From positions 1 to 13,548 of the forward strand of contig CAVJRQ010000044.1 in NCBI GenBank assembly GCA_963652075.1: a DNA stretch of 13,548 nt. The letters are read 5' to 3'. This DNA comes from Phocaeicola_A sp963652075. Its GTDB lineage: Bacteria > Bacteroidota > Bacteroidia > Bacteroidales > Bacteroidaceae. This document shows, piece by piece, positions 1 to 7,336 of this stretch. Within the stretch, counting starts at the first letter, position 1. The number at the start of each line of letters is the position of its first letter. The notes under the pieces were generated by a model. The model made no database searches and had not been told where the DNA came from. It saw only the letters and a program-made list of their open reading frames with translations. The position numbers were made by a program, and so were the translations under genes.

Positions 1-128
1 ATTTCTTTACTTTTTAAAGTGTTAAAACGGTGTAAAGTAAATCTGTACTAAGTCACGTTGACGCATGTAACTGCTTGCGTTTTTCGGGGTGCAACCGTGG
101 TTCCACGAAAACAGGAGGAACATTCGCC

Positions 129-159
129 GTCGGAAGCCTGGTAACAGCAGGAATCCGAC
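129..159 (+). other. Two-part hairpin with symmetric internal loop
   Basis: GTCGGA (129-134) pairs with TCCGAC (154-159). CCTG (137-140) pairs with CAGG (148-151). Between the two helices is a 2x2 internal loop (AG opposite AA), and the apical loop is GTAACAG. TTTT follows at 166-169 after a 6-base gap. This could be a terminator of an upstream transcript or part of a structured RNA. The pairing is seen directly; the role is inferred. Confidence 0.45.
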
Positions 160-256
160 AGACTGCTTTTACCCGGTAAGACGATAATGTACGGGCGACG
201 ATAAGACTGTATATGGTTATTGTAGGTAGGACGATATTCAATCAATCTGAGAAATA

Positions 257-270
257 ATGTTTTATAACAT
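257..270. promoter_or_regulatory. Candidate operator palindrome (ATGTT-N4-AACAT)
   Basis: A perfect 5+5 inverted repeat with a 4-base spacer lies two bases upstream of the -7 box at 273-280, within the promoter spacer. That is a suitable place for a repressor that blocks polymerase. The Nudix regulator encoded next door is the obvious candidate ligand-responsive protein, but binding is inferred from position only. Confidence 0.4.
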
Positions 271-272
271 AC

Positions 273-280
273 TATATTTG
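273..280 (+). promoter_or_regulatory. Bacteroidales -7 promoter box of the xylose operon
   Basis: TATATTTG is an exact match to the Bacteroidetes sigma factor -7 consensus TAnnTTTG. No good TTTG-like -33 box stands at the usual 19-21 base spacing; the nearest is TCTG at 246-249, 23 bases away. The predicted leader before the ATG at 358 is roughly 70 bases. The weak -33 box would suit a promoter that needs regulation. Confidence 0.55.
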
Positions 281-317
281 TCCTGTTTTTATTGTCTGTA
301 TATGGGAAATGCTCTAA

Positions 318-331
318 TTTTGTACGCAAAA
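318..331. promoter_or_regulatory. Candidate second operator (TTTTG-N4-CAAAA)
   Basis: A perfect 5+5 inverted repeat lies in the predicted 5' leader, about 26 bases before the start codon of the regulator gene. TGTACG occurs inside it (321-326) and again at 340-345 and 188-193. Its half-sites differ from those of the palindrome at 257-270, so at most one of the two is likely to be the true operator of the neighbouring regulator. Confidence 0.3.
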
Positions 332-357
332 CAAGGAAGTGTACGGATTAAGAAGCC

Positions 358-1098
358 ATGGAAGATACCGTTGAAAAACTAATCAATCCTCATGTATCGG
401 TCGATTGCGTGCTGATAGGCTTTGACGGTGAGCGGTTGTGCGCCTTGCTGATAAAGCAGACGGACGCGCAGGACCAACCTCACCTCAACAACCTGAAGCT
501 GCCGGGCAGTCTGATTTATGAGGACGAAGATCTGGACGAAGCCGCCAAGCGGGTGCTGACTGAGTTGACGGGACTGAGAAGCATTCCCATGGTACAGTTC
601 CGCGCATTCGGATCGAAAGACCGGACCCGCAATCCCAAGGACGTAAGATGGCTCGAACGCTTTCATCGCCTGCACGACCGGATAGACCGGATTGTAACAA
701 TCGCTTACCTCGCCTTGTTGAAGATAGACCGCAGCTTGAAGAATCTCTCCAACGACTACGAGGCTTGCTGGATGCCGGTGACGGAGATTGGTGAATTGGC
801 GTTTGACCATTCGCAGATTGTCGAGGAGGCACTTCGCTACATTCGCCAGTATGCCGAGTCCAATCCCGAGGCGCTCTTCTCGTTGCTCCCGCGCAAATTC
901 ACGGCAGCCCAGTTGCGCACGCTCTATCAGGTGGTCTTTGACCGGGCCGTGGACATACGCAATTTCCATAAACGGATTGCGCAGATGGAATATGTGATGC
1001 CCTTGGAAGAGCGGCAAACGGGAGTCGCCCATCGGGCAGCCCGCTACTACCGGTTCGACCGCGTGGCATACAACAAGATGAAACTGAGAAATGGTTAA
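358..1098 (+). CDS. Nudix/winged-helix transcriptional regulator of xylose use (NrtR/AraR-like)
   Basis: A 246-residue protein with an N-terminal Nudix-like domain (about 10-150) and a C-terminal winged-helix-like part (about 170-246, rich in Arg and Lys). The Nudix box is degenerate: the expected REUxEE core reads R65-V-L-T-E-L70, so key acidic metal ligands are missing and hydrolysis is unlikely. This architecture is typical of NrtR-family repressors, which have lost catalysis and sense a sugar or nucleotide derivative; in Bacteroides such proteins control arabinose and xylose genes. It is the first gene of the operon, 20 bases before xylB, and probably controls its own promoter in response to xylose or a downstream metabolite (inference). 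The ATG at 358 is the first start after the promoter. Family call is firm; effector and operator are not shown. Confidence 0.87.
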   Translation: MEDTVEKLINPHVSVDCVLIGFDGERLCALLIKQTDAQDQPHLNNLKLPGSLIYEDEDLDEAAKRVLTELTGLRSIPMVQFRAFGSKDRTRNPKDVRWLERFHRLHDRIDRIVTIAYLALLKIDRSLKNLSNDYEACWMPVTEIGELAFDHSQIVEEALRYIRQYAESNPEALFSLLPRKFTAAQLRTLYQVVFDRAVDIRNFHKRIAQMEYVMPLEERQTGVAHRAARYYRFDRVAYNKMKLRNG

Positions 1099-1118
1099 AA
1101 CAATAAACAATAATATAT

Positions 1119-2591
1119 ATGTATCTATTAGGTTATGATATAGGCAGTTCATCGGTAAAGGCAAGTCTGGTGAACGTAGAGACCGGCAAATGTGCCGCTT
1201 CCGCTTTCTTCCCGAAAACGGAAGCGGAGATTATAGCCGTGAAGCCCGGTTGGGCGGAGCAAGACCCGCAAATGTGGTGGAACAATCTGAAACTCGCTAC
1301 GCAGGCGGTTCTGCAACAGTCGGGAGCCAAAGGCGATGAAATCTCGGCGATAGGCATCTCGTACCAGATGCACGGATTGGTTTGCGTGGACAAACAACAA
1401 CAGGTGTTGCGCCCCGCCATCATCTGGTGCGACTCGCGTGCGGTGCCTTACGGACAAAAGGCTTTTGACACGTTGGGCGAAGAACTTTGCCTGGGTCATT
1501 TGCTGAACTCTCCCGGCAACTTCACCGCATCCAAGTTGGCTTGGGTCAAGGAGAACGAACCGGAGACTTTTGAACGGATATACAAGATTATGCTCCCGGG
1601 CGATTACATCGCCATGCGGCTTACGGGCGAGATTTGCACCACCGTGTCGGGTCTCTCCGAAGGTATGTTTTGGGACTTTAAGGCCAATCGCGTAGCCGAC
1701 TTTCTGATGGATTATTACGGATTCGACAGAAGCCTGATACCCGACATCAAACCCACGTTCGCCGAACAGGGACGGGTGACCGCCGCCGTGGCGGAGGAGT
1801 TGGGACTGAAAGTGGGCATCCCCGTTACCTACCGTGCGGGTGACCAACCCAACAACGCCTTGTCGCTGAATGTGTTCAATCCGGGTGAGATAGCCTCCAC
1901 GGCAGGAACATCGGGTGTCGTTTATGGCGTGAACGGGGAGGTGAACTACGACCCCAAGTCGCGCGTCAACACGTTCGCCCACGTCAACCATGCCGCCAAC
2001 CAGACCCGTTTGGGCGTGCTGCTTTGCATCAACGGTACGGGAATCCTGAACTCTTGGGTGAAGCGCAACGTAGTGCCCGAAGGCGTTTCCTATAGCGACA
2101 TGAACGATTTGGCGGCACAGGCTCCCATCGGCAGCAACGGACTGAGCGTCATACCCTTTGGCAACGGAGCCGAGCGCGTGCTGGAAAACAAGGAGACGGG
2201 CTGTTCCATCCACGGCATCAACTTCAACGTACACAACCGAACCCACCTGATACGCGCTGCGCAAGAGGGCATTGTCTTCTCTTTCAAATACGGCATGGAA
2301 ATCATGCAGCAGATGGGTATGGAACTCCACAAGATTCATGCCGGCAACGCCAACATGTTCCTTAGTCCGATATTCCGTGATACGCTGGCTGGCGTGACGG
2401 GTGCCGTCATCGAACTCTATGACACGGACGGTTCTGTGGGCGCTGCCAAAGGTGCAGGTATGGGTGCCGGCATCTACAAAGACCACAACGAAGCCTTCGC
2501 CTCGCTGGAGAAACTGCAGGTGGTTGAGCCGTGCGTGGCGGATGCCGCCCGTTACCGGGAGGCTTACGAGCGTTGGAAGTCGCTCCTGTAG
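1119..2591 (+). CDS. xylB: Xylulokinase (FGGY family)
   Basis: Phosphorylates D-xylulose to D-xylulose 5-phosphate with ATP in the cytoplasm, feeding the pentose phosphate pathway. The 490-residue length fits the family. The N-terminal FGGY lobe opens with the phosphate-binding motif GYDIGSSSVKA (residues 5-15), followed by the substrate-contact stretch QMHG (83-86). The likely catalytic aspartate is D242 in RAGDQPNNALS. The C-terminal lobe carries the glycine-rich nucleotide-binding stretch GAAKGAGMGAGIY near residues 456-468. The gene starts 20 bases after the regulator and ends 52 bases before xylA, so the three are probably co-transcribed. The neighbouring xylose isomerase supports xylulose rather than another sugar as substrate. 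Nothing looks truncated or altered. Confidence 0.95.
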   Translation: MYLLGYDIGSSSVKASLVNVETGKCAASAFFPKTEAEIIAVKPGWAEQDPQMWWNNLKLATQAVLQQSGAKGDEISAIGISYQMHGLVCVDKQQQVLRPAIIWCDSRAVPYGQKAFDTLGEELCLGHLLNSPGNFTASKLAWVKENEPETFERIYKIMLPGDYIAMRLTGEICTTVSGLSEGMFWDFKANRVADFLMDYYGFDRSLIPDIKPTFAEQGRVTAAVAEELGLKVGIPVTYRAGDQPNNALSLNVFNPGEIASTAGTSGVVYGVNGEVNYDPKSRVNTFAHVNHAANQTRLGVLLCINGTGILNSWVKRNVVPEGVSYSDMNDLAAQAPIGSNGLSVIPFGNGAERVLENKETGCSIHGINFNVHNRTHLIRAAQEGIVFSFKYGMEIMQQMGMELHKIHAGNANMFLSPIFRDTLAGVTGAVIELYDTDGSVGAAKGAGMGAGIYKDHNEAFASLEKLQVVEPCVADAARYREAYERWKSLL

Positions 2592-2643
2592 ACAAATGAA
2601 AACGAAACATTAACAACACTTAAACGATTTAATAGTTATAATT

Positions 2644-3960
2644 ATGGCAACAAAAGAGTATTTTCCCGGTATAGGAAAAATTAAATTTGAAGGTAAAGAA
2701 AGTAAGAACCCCATGGCATTCCGTTACTACGATGCCGAAAAGGTAATCATGGGTAAGCCCATGAAAGAGTGGCTGAAATTCGCCATGGCTTGGTGGCACA
2801 CCTTGTGCGCCGAGGGCGGCGACCAGTTTGGCGGCGGCACGAAGTCTTTCCCTTGGAACGCCAACCCCGACCGCGTTCAGGCCGCTAAGGACAAGATGGA
2901 TGCCGGTTTCGAGTTTATGCAGAAGATGGGTATCGAATACTACTGCTTCCACGATGTAGACCTCTGCGCTGAGGCCGACACAATCGAAGAGTATGAGGCT
3001 AACCTGAAGACGATTGTCGCTTACGCCAAACAGAAACAGGCCGAGACGGGCATCAAGCTGTTGTGGGGTACGGCCAACGTATTCAACCACAAACGTTACA
3101 TGAACGGCGCAGCCACCAACCCTGATTTCGACGTGGTGGCACGCGCTGCCGTCCAGATTAAGAACGCCATCGACGCCACCATCGAACTGGGCGGTACGAG
3201 CTATGTGTTCTGGGGCGGACGTGAAGGCTACATGAGCCTGCTCAATACCGACCAGAAACGTGAGAAGGAACACTTGGCAAAGATGTTGACCTTGGCTCGT
3301 GACTACGCTCGTGCACGCGGCTTCAAGGGTACGTTCCTGATTGAGCCGAAACCCATGGAACCGACAAAGCATCAGTATGACGTGGATACGGAGACGGTTA
3401 TCGGTTTCCTGAAAGCCCACGGTTTGGATAAGGACTTCAAGGTAAACATCGAGGTGAACCACGCTACCTTGGCCGGTCACACGTTTGAGCATGAGTTGGC
3501 GGTAGCCGTTGATAACGGTATGCTCGGATCTATCGACGCTAACCGCGGTGACTATCAGAACGGATGGGATACGGACCAGTTCCCCATTGACAACTTTGAG
3601 TTGACACAGGCCATGATGCAGATTATCCGTGGCGGTGGCTTCGTGAACGGCGGTACCAATTTCGATGCCAAGACACGCAGAAACTCTACCGACCTGGAGG
3701 ATATCTTCATTGCGCACATCTCCGGTATGGACGCTATGGCCCGTGCCTTGGAGTCTGCTGCCGCATTGCTTGAGGAGTCTCCCTACAAGAAGATGTTCGC
3801 TGAGCGTTACGCTTCATTCGATGGCGGCAAGGGCAAGGAGTTCGAAGAGGGCAAGCTGACTTTGGAAGACTTGGTAGACTACGCCAAGAAGAATGGCGAG
3901 CCGAAACAGATTAGCGGCAAACAGGAACTTTACGAGGCATTGGTAAGCATGTACTGCTAA
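2644..3960 (+). CDS. xylA: Xylose isomerase (class II)
   Basis: Interconverts D-xylose and D-xylulose, the first step of bacterial xylose catabolism; cytoplasmic, metal-dependent TIM barrel. The 438-residue length and long N-terminus fit class II enzymes. Catalytic H103 and D106 are in FHDVD. The expected metal ligands are all visible: E234 and nearby K236 (IEPKPMEPTKHQYD), E270 and H273 (VNIEVNHATLAGH), D298 (SIDANRGD), D309 and D311 (WDTDQFP), and D341 (NFDAK). The VFWGGREGY signature is at 188-196. It closes the operon after xylB; the stop is followed by hairpins and then by convergent uvrA. A xylose transporter gene, often next in Bacteroides, is absent here. The enzyme appears complete and active. 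Confidence 0.97.
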   Translation: MATKEYFPGIGKIKFEGKESKNPMAFRYYDAEKVIMGKPMKEWLKFAMAWWHTLCAEGGDQFGGGTKSFPWNANPDRVQAAKDKMDAGFEFMQKMGIEYYCFHDVDLCAEADTIEEYEANLKTIVAYAKQKQAETGIKLLWGTANVFNHKRYMNGAATNPDFDVVARAAVQIKNAIDATIELGGTSYVFWGGREGYMSLLNTDQKREKEHLAKMLTLARDYARARGFKGTFLIEPKPMEPTKHQYDVDTETVIGFLKAHGLDKDFKVNIEVNHATLAGHTFEHELAVAVDNGMLGSIDANRGDYQNGWDTDQFPIDNFELTQAMMQIIRGGGFVNGGTNFDAKTRRNSTDLEDIFIAHISGMDAMARALESAAALLEESPYKKMFAERYASFDGGKGKEFEEGKLTLEDLVDYAKKNGEPKQISGKQELYEALVSMYC

Positions 3961-3985
3961 TCCTGCATCGGAAAAGAACAAGGCA

Positions 3986-4013
3986 CATCCGTCCGGCATC
4001 TGCCGGACGGATG
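3986..4013. terminator. Hairpin 1 between convergent xylA and uvrA
   Basis: A perfect 13-base inverted repeat (3986-3998 with 4001-4013) with only two bases between the arms, G+C rich. On the minus strand it is followed by a loosely T-rich stretch (CCTTGTTCTTTTCC), so it best suits termination of uvrA. No T tract follows on the plus strand. Confidence 0.55.
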
Positions 4014-4025
4014 CCTACAGAATAG

Positions 4026-4066
4026 AGCGGGAGCGATACCGGTAATATCCGGATATCGCTCCCGCT
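4026..4066. terminator. Hairpin 2 between convergent xylA and uvrA
   Basis: A perfect 13-base inverted repeat (4026-4038 with 4054-4066). Its loop contains a second small palindrome, CCGG-TAATAT-CCGG. GTTTCG follows on the plus strand, a weak T tract, so it probably ends the xylose operon. Its symmetry should also work on the uvrA transcript. Confidence 0.6.
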
Positions 4067-4092
4067 GTTTCGTATGGTACGGACTGACCCGT

Positions 4093-6882
4093 TTAGTGCG
4101 CCTCCGCCGACCGCTTGTCTTCCTGTAGTTTCTCCTGCAGGTATTGTCCCGTGTACGACGCGGCGCAAGCCGCCACTTCCTCGGGAGTGCCGACAACCAC
4201 GACGTTGCCGCCCTTGCTGCCACCCTCCGGGCCTAAGTCGATGATGTAGTCCGCGCACTTGATGACATCCATGTTGTGCTCGATGATGATGACCGTGTGG
4301 CCTTTGGATATCAGCGCGTCGAACACTTCCAGCAACTTCTTGATGTCGTGGAAATGAAGTCCCGTGGTAGGTTCGTCGAATACGAAGATGGTGGGGTCAA
4401 TCTTTTCTATACTGAGGAAATAGGCTAACTTCACGCGTTGGTTCTCGCCGCCCGACAGGGTGGACGATGACTGTCCCAGCTTGATGTATCCCAAGCCGAC
4501 ATCCTGCAGCGGCTTCAGCTTCTTCACGATTTTCGTCTGCTTGTTTTCCGTGAAGAATTCGATGGCTTGGTTGACCGTCATCTCCAGTACGTCGTAGATG
4601 CTCAGTCCCTTGTATTTGACTTCCAGCGTATCGCTCTTGAACCGCTTGCCGTGGCACGACTCGCACTCCAGCACAAGGTCCGCCATGAATTGCATCTCTA
4701 TGGTGACCGTTCCCTCGCCCTTGCACTCCTCGCAACGACCGCCCTCGGTGTTGAAAGAGAAGTATCCGGCGGTGTATCCCATCTGTTTGGAGAGAGGCTG
4801 GTCGGCATAGAGCTTTCGTATCTCGTCGTAAGCCTTCAAGTAGGTCACGGGGTTGCTGCGTGACGATTTGCCTATCGGGTTCTGATCCACAAACTCAATG
4901 TCCTTCACCATGCGGATGTCGCCCTCCAGGCTGATAAACTCACCCGGCCGCTCGCTTGCCTCGCTGTATTCGCGCTTGAGGGCACGATAGAAGATGTCGC
5001 GCACCAGTGTGGACTTGCCCGAACCGCTCACACCAGTGACTACCGTCATCACGTTGAGCGGGAACTTCACGTCGATGCCGCGCAGATTGTTTTGCCGCGC
5101 CCCCTTCACCTCGATGTAGTTGTTCCATTGCCGGTGCGTGGTGGGGAAGGGGATGCGTTCCTCGCCCAACAGGTAACGGACGGTGTAACTGCCGCTGCCG
5201 GGCTGCAAGTCGTTCATGTCGCCTTGGTAGACAATCTCTCCTCCGTTGCGTCCGGCCTCGGGGCCGATGTCGATGATGTAATCGGCGGCACGGATAATCT
5301 CCTCGTCGTGCTCCACCACCACTACCGTGTTGCCTAACTGCTGCAGTTGGCGCAACACCCGGATGAGCCGTCCCGTGTCGCGGCTATGCAGTCCGATGCT
5401 GGGCTCGTCGAGAATGTAGAGCGAACCTACCAAACTGCTGCCCAAAGAGGTGGCCAGGTTGATGCGCTGGCTCTCACCGCCGGACAAGGTGTTGCTCAGG
5501 CGGTTGAGCGTGAGGTAACCCAGTCCTACGTCGAGCAGAAACTGCACCCGGTTGTTTATCTCCGTCAGGATGCGTTTGGCTATCAGTTGTTCATGCTCGT
5601 CCAGTTGCAAGGTCTCGAAGAAACGCTTGAACTCATAGACCGGGATGTCCACCAACTGCGAGATGGAACGTCCGCCTACCTTCACGTAATTGGCCTCCTT
5701 CTTCAGGCGCGATCCGTGACAGGTGGGGCAGAGCGTCTTCCCCCGGTAGCGGGCCAGCATGACGCGGTACTGTATCTTGTACTGGTTCTCCTCCAGCATC
5801 TTGAAGAACGAATCGATGCAAACCTTTTCACGCGGACCGTGCCACAGGTAATCCTTCTGTGCCTGCGTCAGTTCGTAGTAGGGCGCAAAGATGGGGAAGT
5901 CCGCCTTCACCGCGTCGCGGATGAAAGCCTCTTTCCATTCGCTCATCTTCTCGCCGCGCCAACATACCACGGCACCGTCGTAGACGCTCAACGCTGTGTT
6001 GGGCACCACCAGTGACTCGTCGATGCCTATCACCTTGCCGAATCCCTCGCACTGGGGACAAGCGCCCAAGGGGGAGTTGAACGAAAACAGCTGCTCGGTA
6101 GGCTCTTCAAACGTGATGCCGTCGGCCTCGAACTTCTTGGTGAAGACGTGCAGAATCTCCGCCGGATAGAACCGGAGCATGCACGTGCCGTCGCCCTCGT
6201 AAAAAGCTGTCTCGACGGAGTCCGTCAAGCGGCTGATGGCCTCCTTGCTGTCGTCGCACGCCATGCGGTCAATCAACAGGTAGACCGTGTCGCCCTCCTT
6301 GTAGTCATACTCCTCGATGCGCACCATGCTGCCGTTTACCTCTAACCGGTTGTATCCCTCTTTCAGGTCCACCTCCAACTGTTCCTTGATGGAGCGGCCT
6401 TCGCGCGGGATAATCGGGGTGAGCACGGTGAACTTCGTCCCTTTGGAATAGGAACGCATGCAGCCGATGACATCCTCCACGGAATGTTTCTTCACCAACT
6501 GACCGCTCACGGGCGAGTAGGTCTTGCCGATGCGCGCGAAGAGCAGACGCAGGTATTCATAAATCTCCGTAGACGTTCCTACGGTGGATCGAGGGTTGCG
6601 GCTGTTTACCTTCTGCTCGATGGCGATTGCCGGTGGAATGCCTTTGATGAAATCACACTCCGGCTTGCTCATCCGTCCCAAGAACTGACGGGCGTACGAA
6701 GAGAGGCTCTCCACGTAACGTCGCTGTCCCTCAGCGTACAGCGTGTCGAAAGCGAGCGATGATTTGCCGGAACCGGATAGTCCCGTTATCACCACCAACT
6801 TGTTGCGCGGGATGTCTACGCTGATATTTTTCAGGTTGTTTACCCTCGCGCCTTTTATAGAGATATAGTTGTCGTCTGCCAT
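4093..6882 (-). CDS. uvrA: Excinuclease ABC subunit A, UvrA
   Basis: DNA damage recognition ATPase that loads UvrB in nucleotide excision repair. With the ATG at 6882 it has 929 residues, close to the usual 940. An in-frame TTG at 6891 would add three residues, but ATG is preferred. It has two ABC ATPase halves. The first has Walker A GLSGSGKSS (about 34-42), zinc-finger pairs CPQCEGFG and CPTCHGSR, signature LSGGESQRINLA and Walker B ILDEPSIGLHSRD. The second has Walker A GVSGSGKST, zinc pairs CEECKGEG and CESCHGKR, signature LSGGENQRVKLA and Walker B VFDEPTTGLHFHD. All key elements are present. Bacteroides genomes may carry more than one UvrA, and this could be either copy. It is transcribed from its own promoter toward xylA. 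Confidence 0.97.
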   Translation of the reverse strand: MADDNYISIKGARVNNLKNISVDIPRNKLVVITGLSGSGKSSLAFDTLYAEGQRRYVESLSSYARQFLGRMSKPECDFIKGIPPAIAIEQKVNSRNPRSTVGTSTEIYEYLRLLFARIGKTYSPVSGQLVKKHSVEDVIGCMRSYSKGTKFTVLTPIIPREGRSIKEQLEVDLKEGYNRLEVNGSMVRIEEYDYKEGDTVYLLIDRMACDDSKEAISRLTDSVETAFYEGDGTCMLRFYPAEILHVFTKKFEADGITFEEPTEQLFSFNSPLGACPQCEGFGKVIGIDESLVVPNTALSVYDGAVVCWRGEKMSEWKEAFIRDAVKADFPIFAPYYELTQAQKDYLWHGPREKVCIDSFFKMLEENQYKIQYRVMLARYRGKTLCPTCHGSRLKKEANYVKVGGRSISQLVDIPVYEFKRFFETLQLDEHEQLIAKRILTEINNRVQFLLDVGLGYLTLNRLSNTLSGGESQRINLATSLGSSLVGSLYILDEPSIGLHSRDTGRLIRVLRQLQQLGNTVVVVEHDEEIIRAADYIIDIGPEAGRNGGEIVYQGDMNDLQPGSGSYTVRYLLGEERIPFPTTHRQWNNYIEVKGARQNNLRGIDVKFPLNVMTVVTGVSGSGKSTLVRDIFYRALKREYSEASERPGEFISLEGDIRMVKDIEFVDQNPIGKSSRSNPVTYLKAYDEIRKLYADQPLSKQMGYTAGYFSFNTEGGRCEECKGEGTVTIEMQFMADLVLECESCHGKRFKSDTLEVKYKGLSIYDVLEMTVNQAIEFFTENKQTKIVKKLKPLQDVGLGYIKLGQSSSTLSGGENQRVKLAYFLSIEKIDPTIFVFDEPTTGLHFHDIKKLLEVFDALISKGHTVIIIEHNMDVIKCADYIIDLGPEGGSKGGNVVVVGTPEEVAACAASYTGQYLQEKLQEDKRSAEAH

Positions 6883-6903
6883 AAACTTCAATCAAATGTG
6901 ATG

Positions 6904-6911
6904 CAAAGATA
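6904..6911 (-). promoter_or_regulatory. -7 promoter box of uvrA
   Basis: On the minus strand this reads TATCTTTG followed by C, an exact match to TAnnTTTG and typical of Bacteroidales housekeeping promoters. It lies 21 bases before the uvrA ATG, so the leader would be very short. No clear -33 box is visible. Confidence 0.6.
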
Positions 6912-6934
6912 GTGCTTGGTGCGGATATTCTTAC

Positions 6935-6942
6935 TAAATTTG
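6935..6942 (+). promoter_or_regulatory. -7 promoter box of the membrane protein-Maf cluster
   Basis: TAAATTTG followed by C matches TAnnTTTG exactly on the plus strand, 64 bases before the start codon at 7007. A TTGG at 6916-6919 is somewhat too close for a standard -33 box. Together with the uvrA box on the other strand it forms a divergent promoter pair. Confidence 0.55.
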
Positions 6943-7006
6943 CCTCTGTTTTCAACATATAACAAGACTCAAAACAGTAGACAATAACAAATAAGGAGGA
7001 AAATAA

Positions 7007-7336
7007 ATGGCGAGTGCATCTAATCACAAAGATACCTATTTGGCTACGGCCATTACCTTGATGGTGGTGGGGCTGATATTCTTGATAGACCGTCTGATCA
7101 ATCTTTCGGCACACGGTTTCGGCTGGCTTGCCGACCGCAATAACATGCTTCTCTTTACATCCATCATCTTCTTGATATTCAAGCGCGACAAGTCTGTCGG
7201 CATCATCCTGTTGGTATTGTGGATGATTCTGAATATCGGACTGATTGTGAGTGTGCTCGGGCAACTGTCGTCCTACCTGCTCCCCATCGTGTTGTTGGTA
7301 GCCGGACTGATTCTTTACCTTATATACAGGCGATGA
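7007..7336 (+). CDS. Small multi-pass inner-membrane protein of unknown function
   Basis: A 109-residue protein dominated by about four hydrophobic segments, roughly 11-31, 46-58, 63-84 and 88-107, with short polar loops containing RLINLS and KRDKS. The arrangement suggests a four-helix inner-membrane protein with a short cytoplasmic N-terminus. The start is well supported by GGAGG at 6995-6999, eight bases upstream. Its stop overlaps the next start in an ATGA arrangement (7333-7336), so the two are probably translationally coupled. It is the first gene of the cluster. I recognise no catalytic motif and assign no function; it may be a Bacteroidetes-specific helper or stress-type membrane protein. 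Confidence 0.8.
   Translation: MASASNHKDTYLATAITLMVVGLIFLIDRLINLSAHGFGWLADRNNMLLFTSIIFLIFKRDKSVGIILLVLWMILNIGLIVSVLGQLSSYLLPIVLLVAGLILYLIYRR

Larger units (their letters stand above)
1..357. other. Non-coding leader region with hairpins, upstream of the xylose operon
   Basis: I see no credible gene here; the open frames on the minus strand are rich in Cys, Arg and Thr and match no family I know. The stretch holds an 8-base inverted repeat (6-13 with 34-41) that overlaps a 12-base palindrome (9-20). A 5-bp hairpin at 61-80 is followed by a run of T. A small hairpin lies at 96-107, and a longer two-part hairpin at 129-159. Beyond about 240 it becomes A+T rich and carries the promoter and operator-like palindromes of the xylose operon. 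The left part could be the tail of an upstream transcription unit, a repeat element or a structured RNA; the sequence alone does not decide. Confidence 0.6.

Noticed and set aside
61..240. Possible cobalamin or TPP riboswitch, because of GGGGTGC and several hairpins
   Set aside because: The conserved core boxes of those riboswitches could not be found on either strand, and the downstream genes are for xylose use.
48..329. Minus-strand open frame (93 codons) in the leader region
   Set aside because: Cys/Arg/Thr-rich sequence without a family match, overlapping several hairpins and the xylose promoter; no good ribosome binding site.
1149..2486. Long open frame on the minus strand opposite xylB (445 codons)
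   Set aside because: It is a shadow of a high-G+C gene: the xylB frame is a full-length recognisable kinase, and the antisense product is His/Val rich with no family resemblance.
2629..3717. Long open frame on the minus strand opposite xylA (362 codons)
   Set aside because: xylA is complete with all active-site residues; the antisense frame has no recognisable motif or ribosome binding site.
5347..6015. Plus-strand open frame opposite uvrA (222 codons)
   Set aside because: uvrA is intact on the other strand with all ATPase and zinc motifs; the product looks like an antisense translation.
6883..6891. TTG start adding three residues to UvrA
   Set aside because: The ATG at 6882 gives the normal N-terminus; TTG starts are rare and nothing upstream favours it.
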